Positions 63,450-64,000 of a stretch of DNA of 64,000 nucleotides are shown here, one piece after another. Origin of the DNA: Nostoc sp. FACHB-152. Its GTDB lineage: Bacteria > Cyanobacteriota > Cyanobacteriia > Cyanobacteriales > Nostocaceae. Position 1 is the stretch's first letter. Each line of letters begins with the position of its first letter. The translations under genes were made by a program, and so were the position numbers. The stretch spans positions 123,515 through 187,514 of the forward strand of contig NZ_JACJRV010000002.1 in the NCBI RefSeq assembly GCF_014697475.1, in the 5' to 3' direction. Under the pieces are notes generated by a model. That model was not told the DNA's origin and searched no databases. It saw nothing but the letters and a program-made list of their open reading frames with translations.

Positions 63450-64000
<551 letters not shown>

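Overview
The window reads as chromosomal DNA of a filamentous, hormogonium-forming cyanobacterium of the Nostoc/Anabaena type. The evidence is photosystem genes (psbX, psaX), the RuBisCO chaperone raf1, menG, a Ycf66 and a Ycf19/YggT protein, a CalA-type cyAbrB regulator, many GCGATCGC (HIP1) octamers, heptanucleotide repeats between genes (AGTCCAT, AGGCAAT, GACTATT types), and a complete hmp chemotaxis-like cluster, which in Nostoc governs hormogonium gliding.

Layout. 1-5 kb: tail of a membrane protein, raf1, a REC-GAF response regulator, menG and a DUF445 membrane protein. 5-17.8 kb: on the minus strand hmpA (PATAN-REC), hmpB (CheY), hmpC (CheW), hmpD (MCP) and hmpE (a very long CheA hybrid); hmpF (coiled coil) is divergent from hmpA. 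17.8-25 kb: tilS, ccsA, a DUF3352 protein, chorismate lyase, tRNA-Leu(GAG) and accC. 25-27.3 kb: a small accessory patch with a frameshifted ORF, an SDR protein lacking its catalytic Tyr, and a brnT/brnA toxin-antitoxin pair with an attC-like hairpin, the pair and hairpin lying between two 85-bp direct repeats. 27.3-34.3 kb: ycf19/yggT, psbX, ycf66, two TolB-like lipoproteins, sdhB, a long sparse gap, calA and a CPBP protease. 34.3-42 kb: a PgpH-like HD phosphodiesterase, a degenerate ADP-ribosylglycohydrolase-like protein, aroQ with a 45-residue protein upstream, and topA. 42-47 kb: a small conserved protein overlapping a DUF6745 protein, a solitary DNA methyltransferase, a small hypothetical, an SGNH hydrolase and a DUF4864 protein. 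47-55 kb: larE, a hybrid histidine kinase, a NatD/LivH permease, psaX, lipA, a response regulator and mnmA. 55-64 kb: a DUF4089/DUF4328/AtzE amidase group, a GNAT acetyltransferase, a phytase-like esterase protein, two tandem Ser/Thr kinases sharing an unusual C-terminal domain, tRNA-Asp(GTC) and the start of gltX.

Most genes are core housekeeping or photosynthesis genes on alternating strands in short transcription units. The one coherent pathway is hmp: an MCP-like receptor, CheW, CheA hybrid, CheY and PatA-like output, with HmpF acting on type IV pili. I found no CRISPR array, prophage, transposase or biosynthetic cluster. The most unusual material is the 26.2-27.3 kb accessory patch, the shared C-terminal domain of the tandem kinases, and the repeat families (a 13-bp-arm palindrome at convergent gene ends, and a heptad repeat inserted in frame in tilS).
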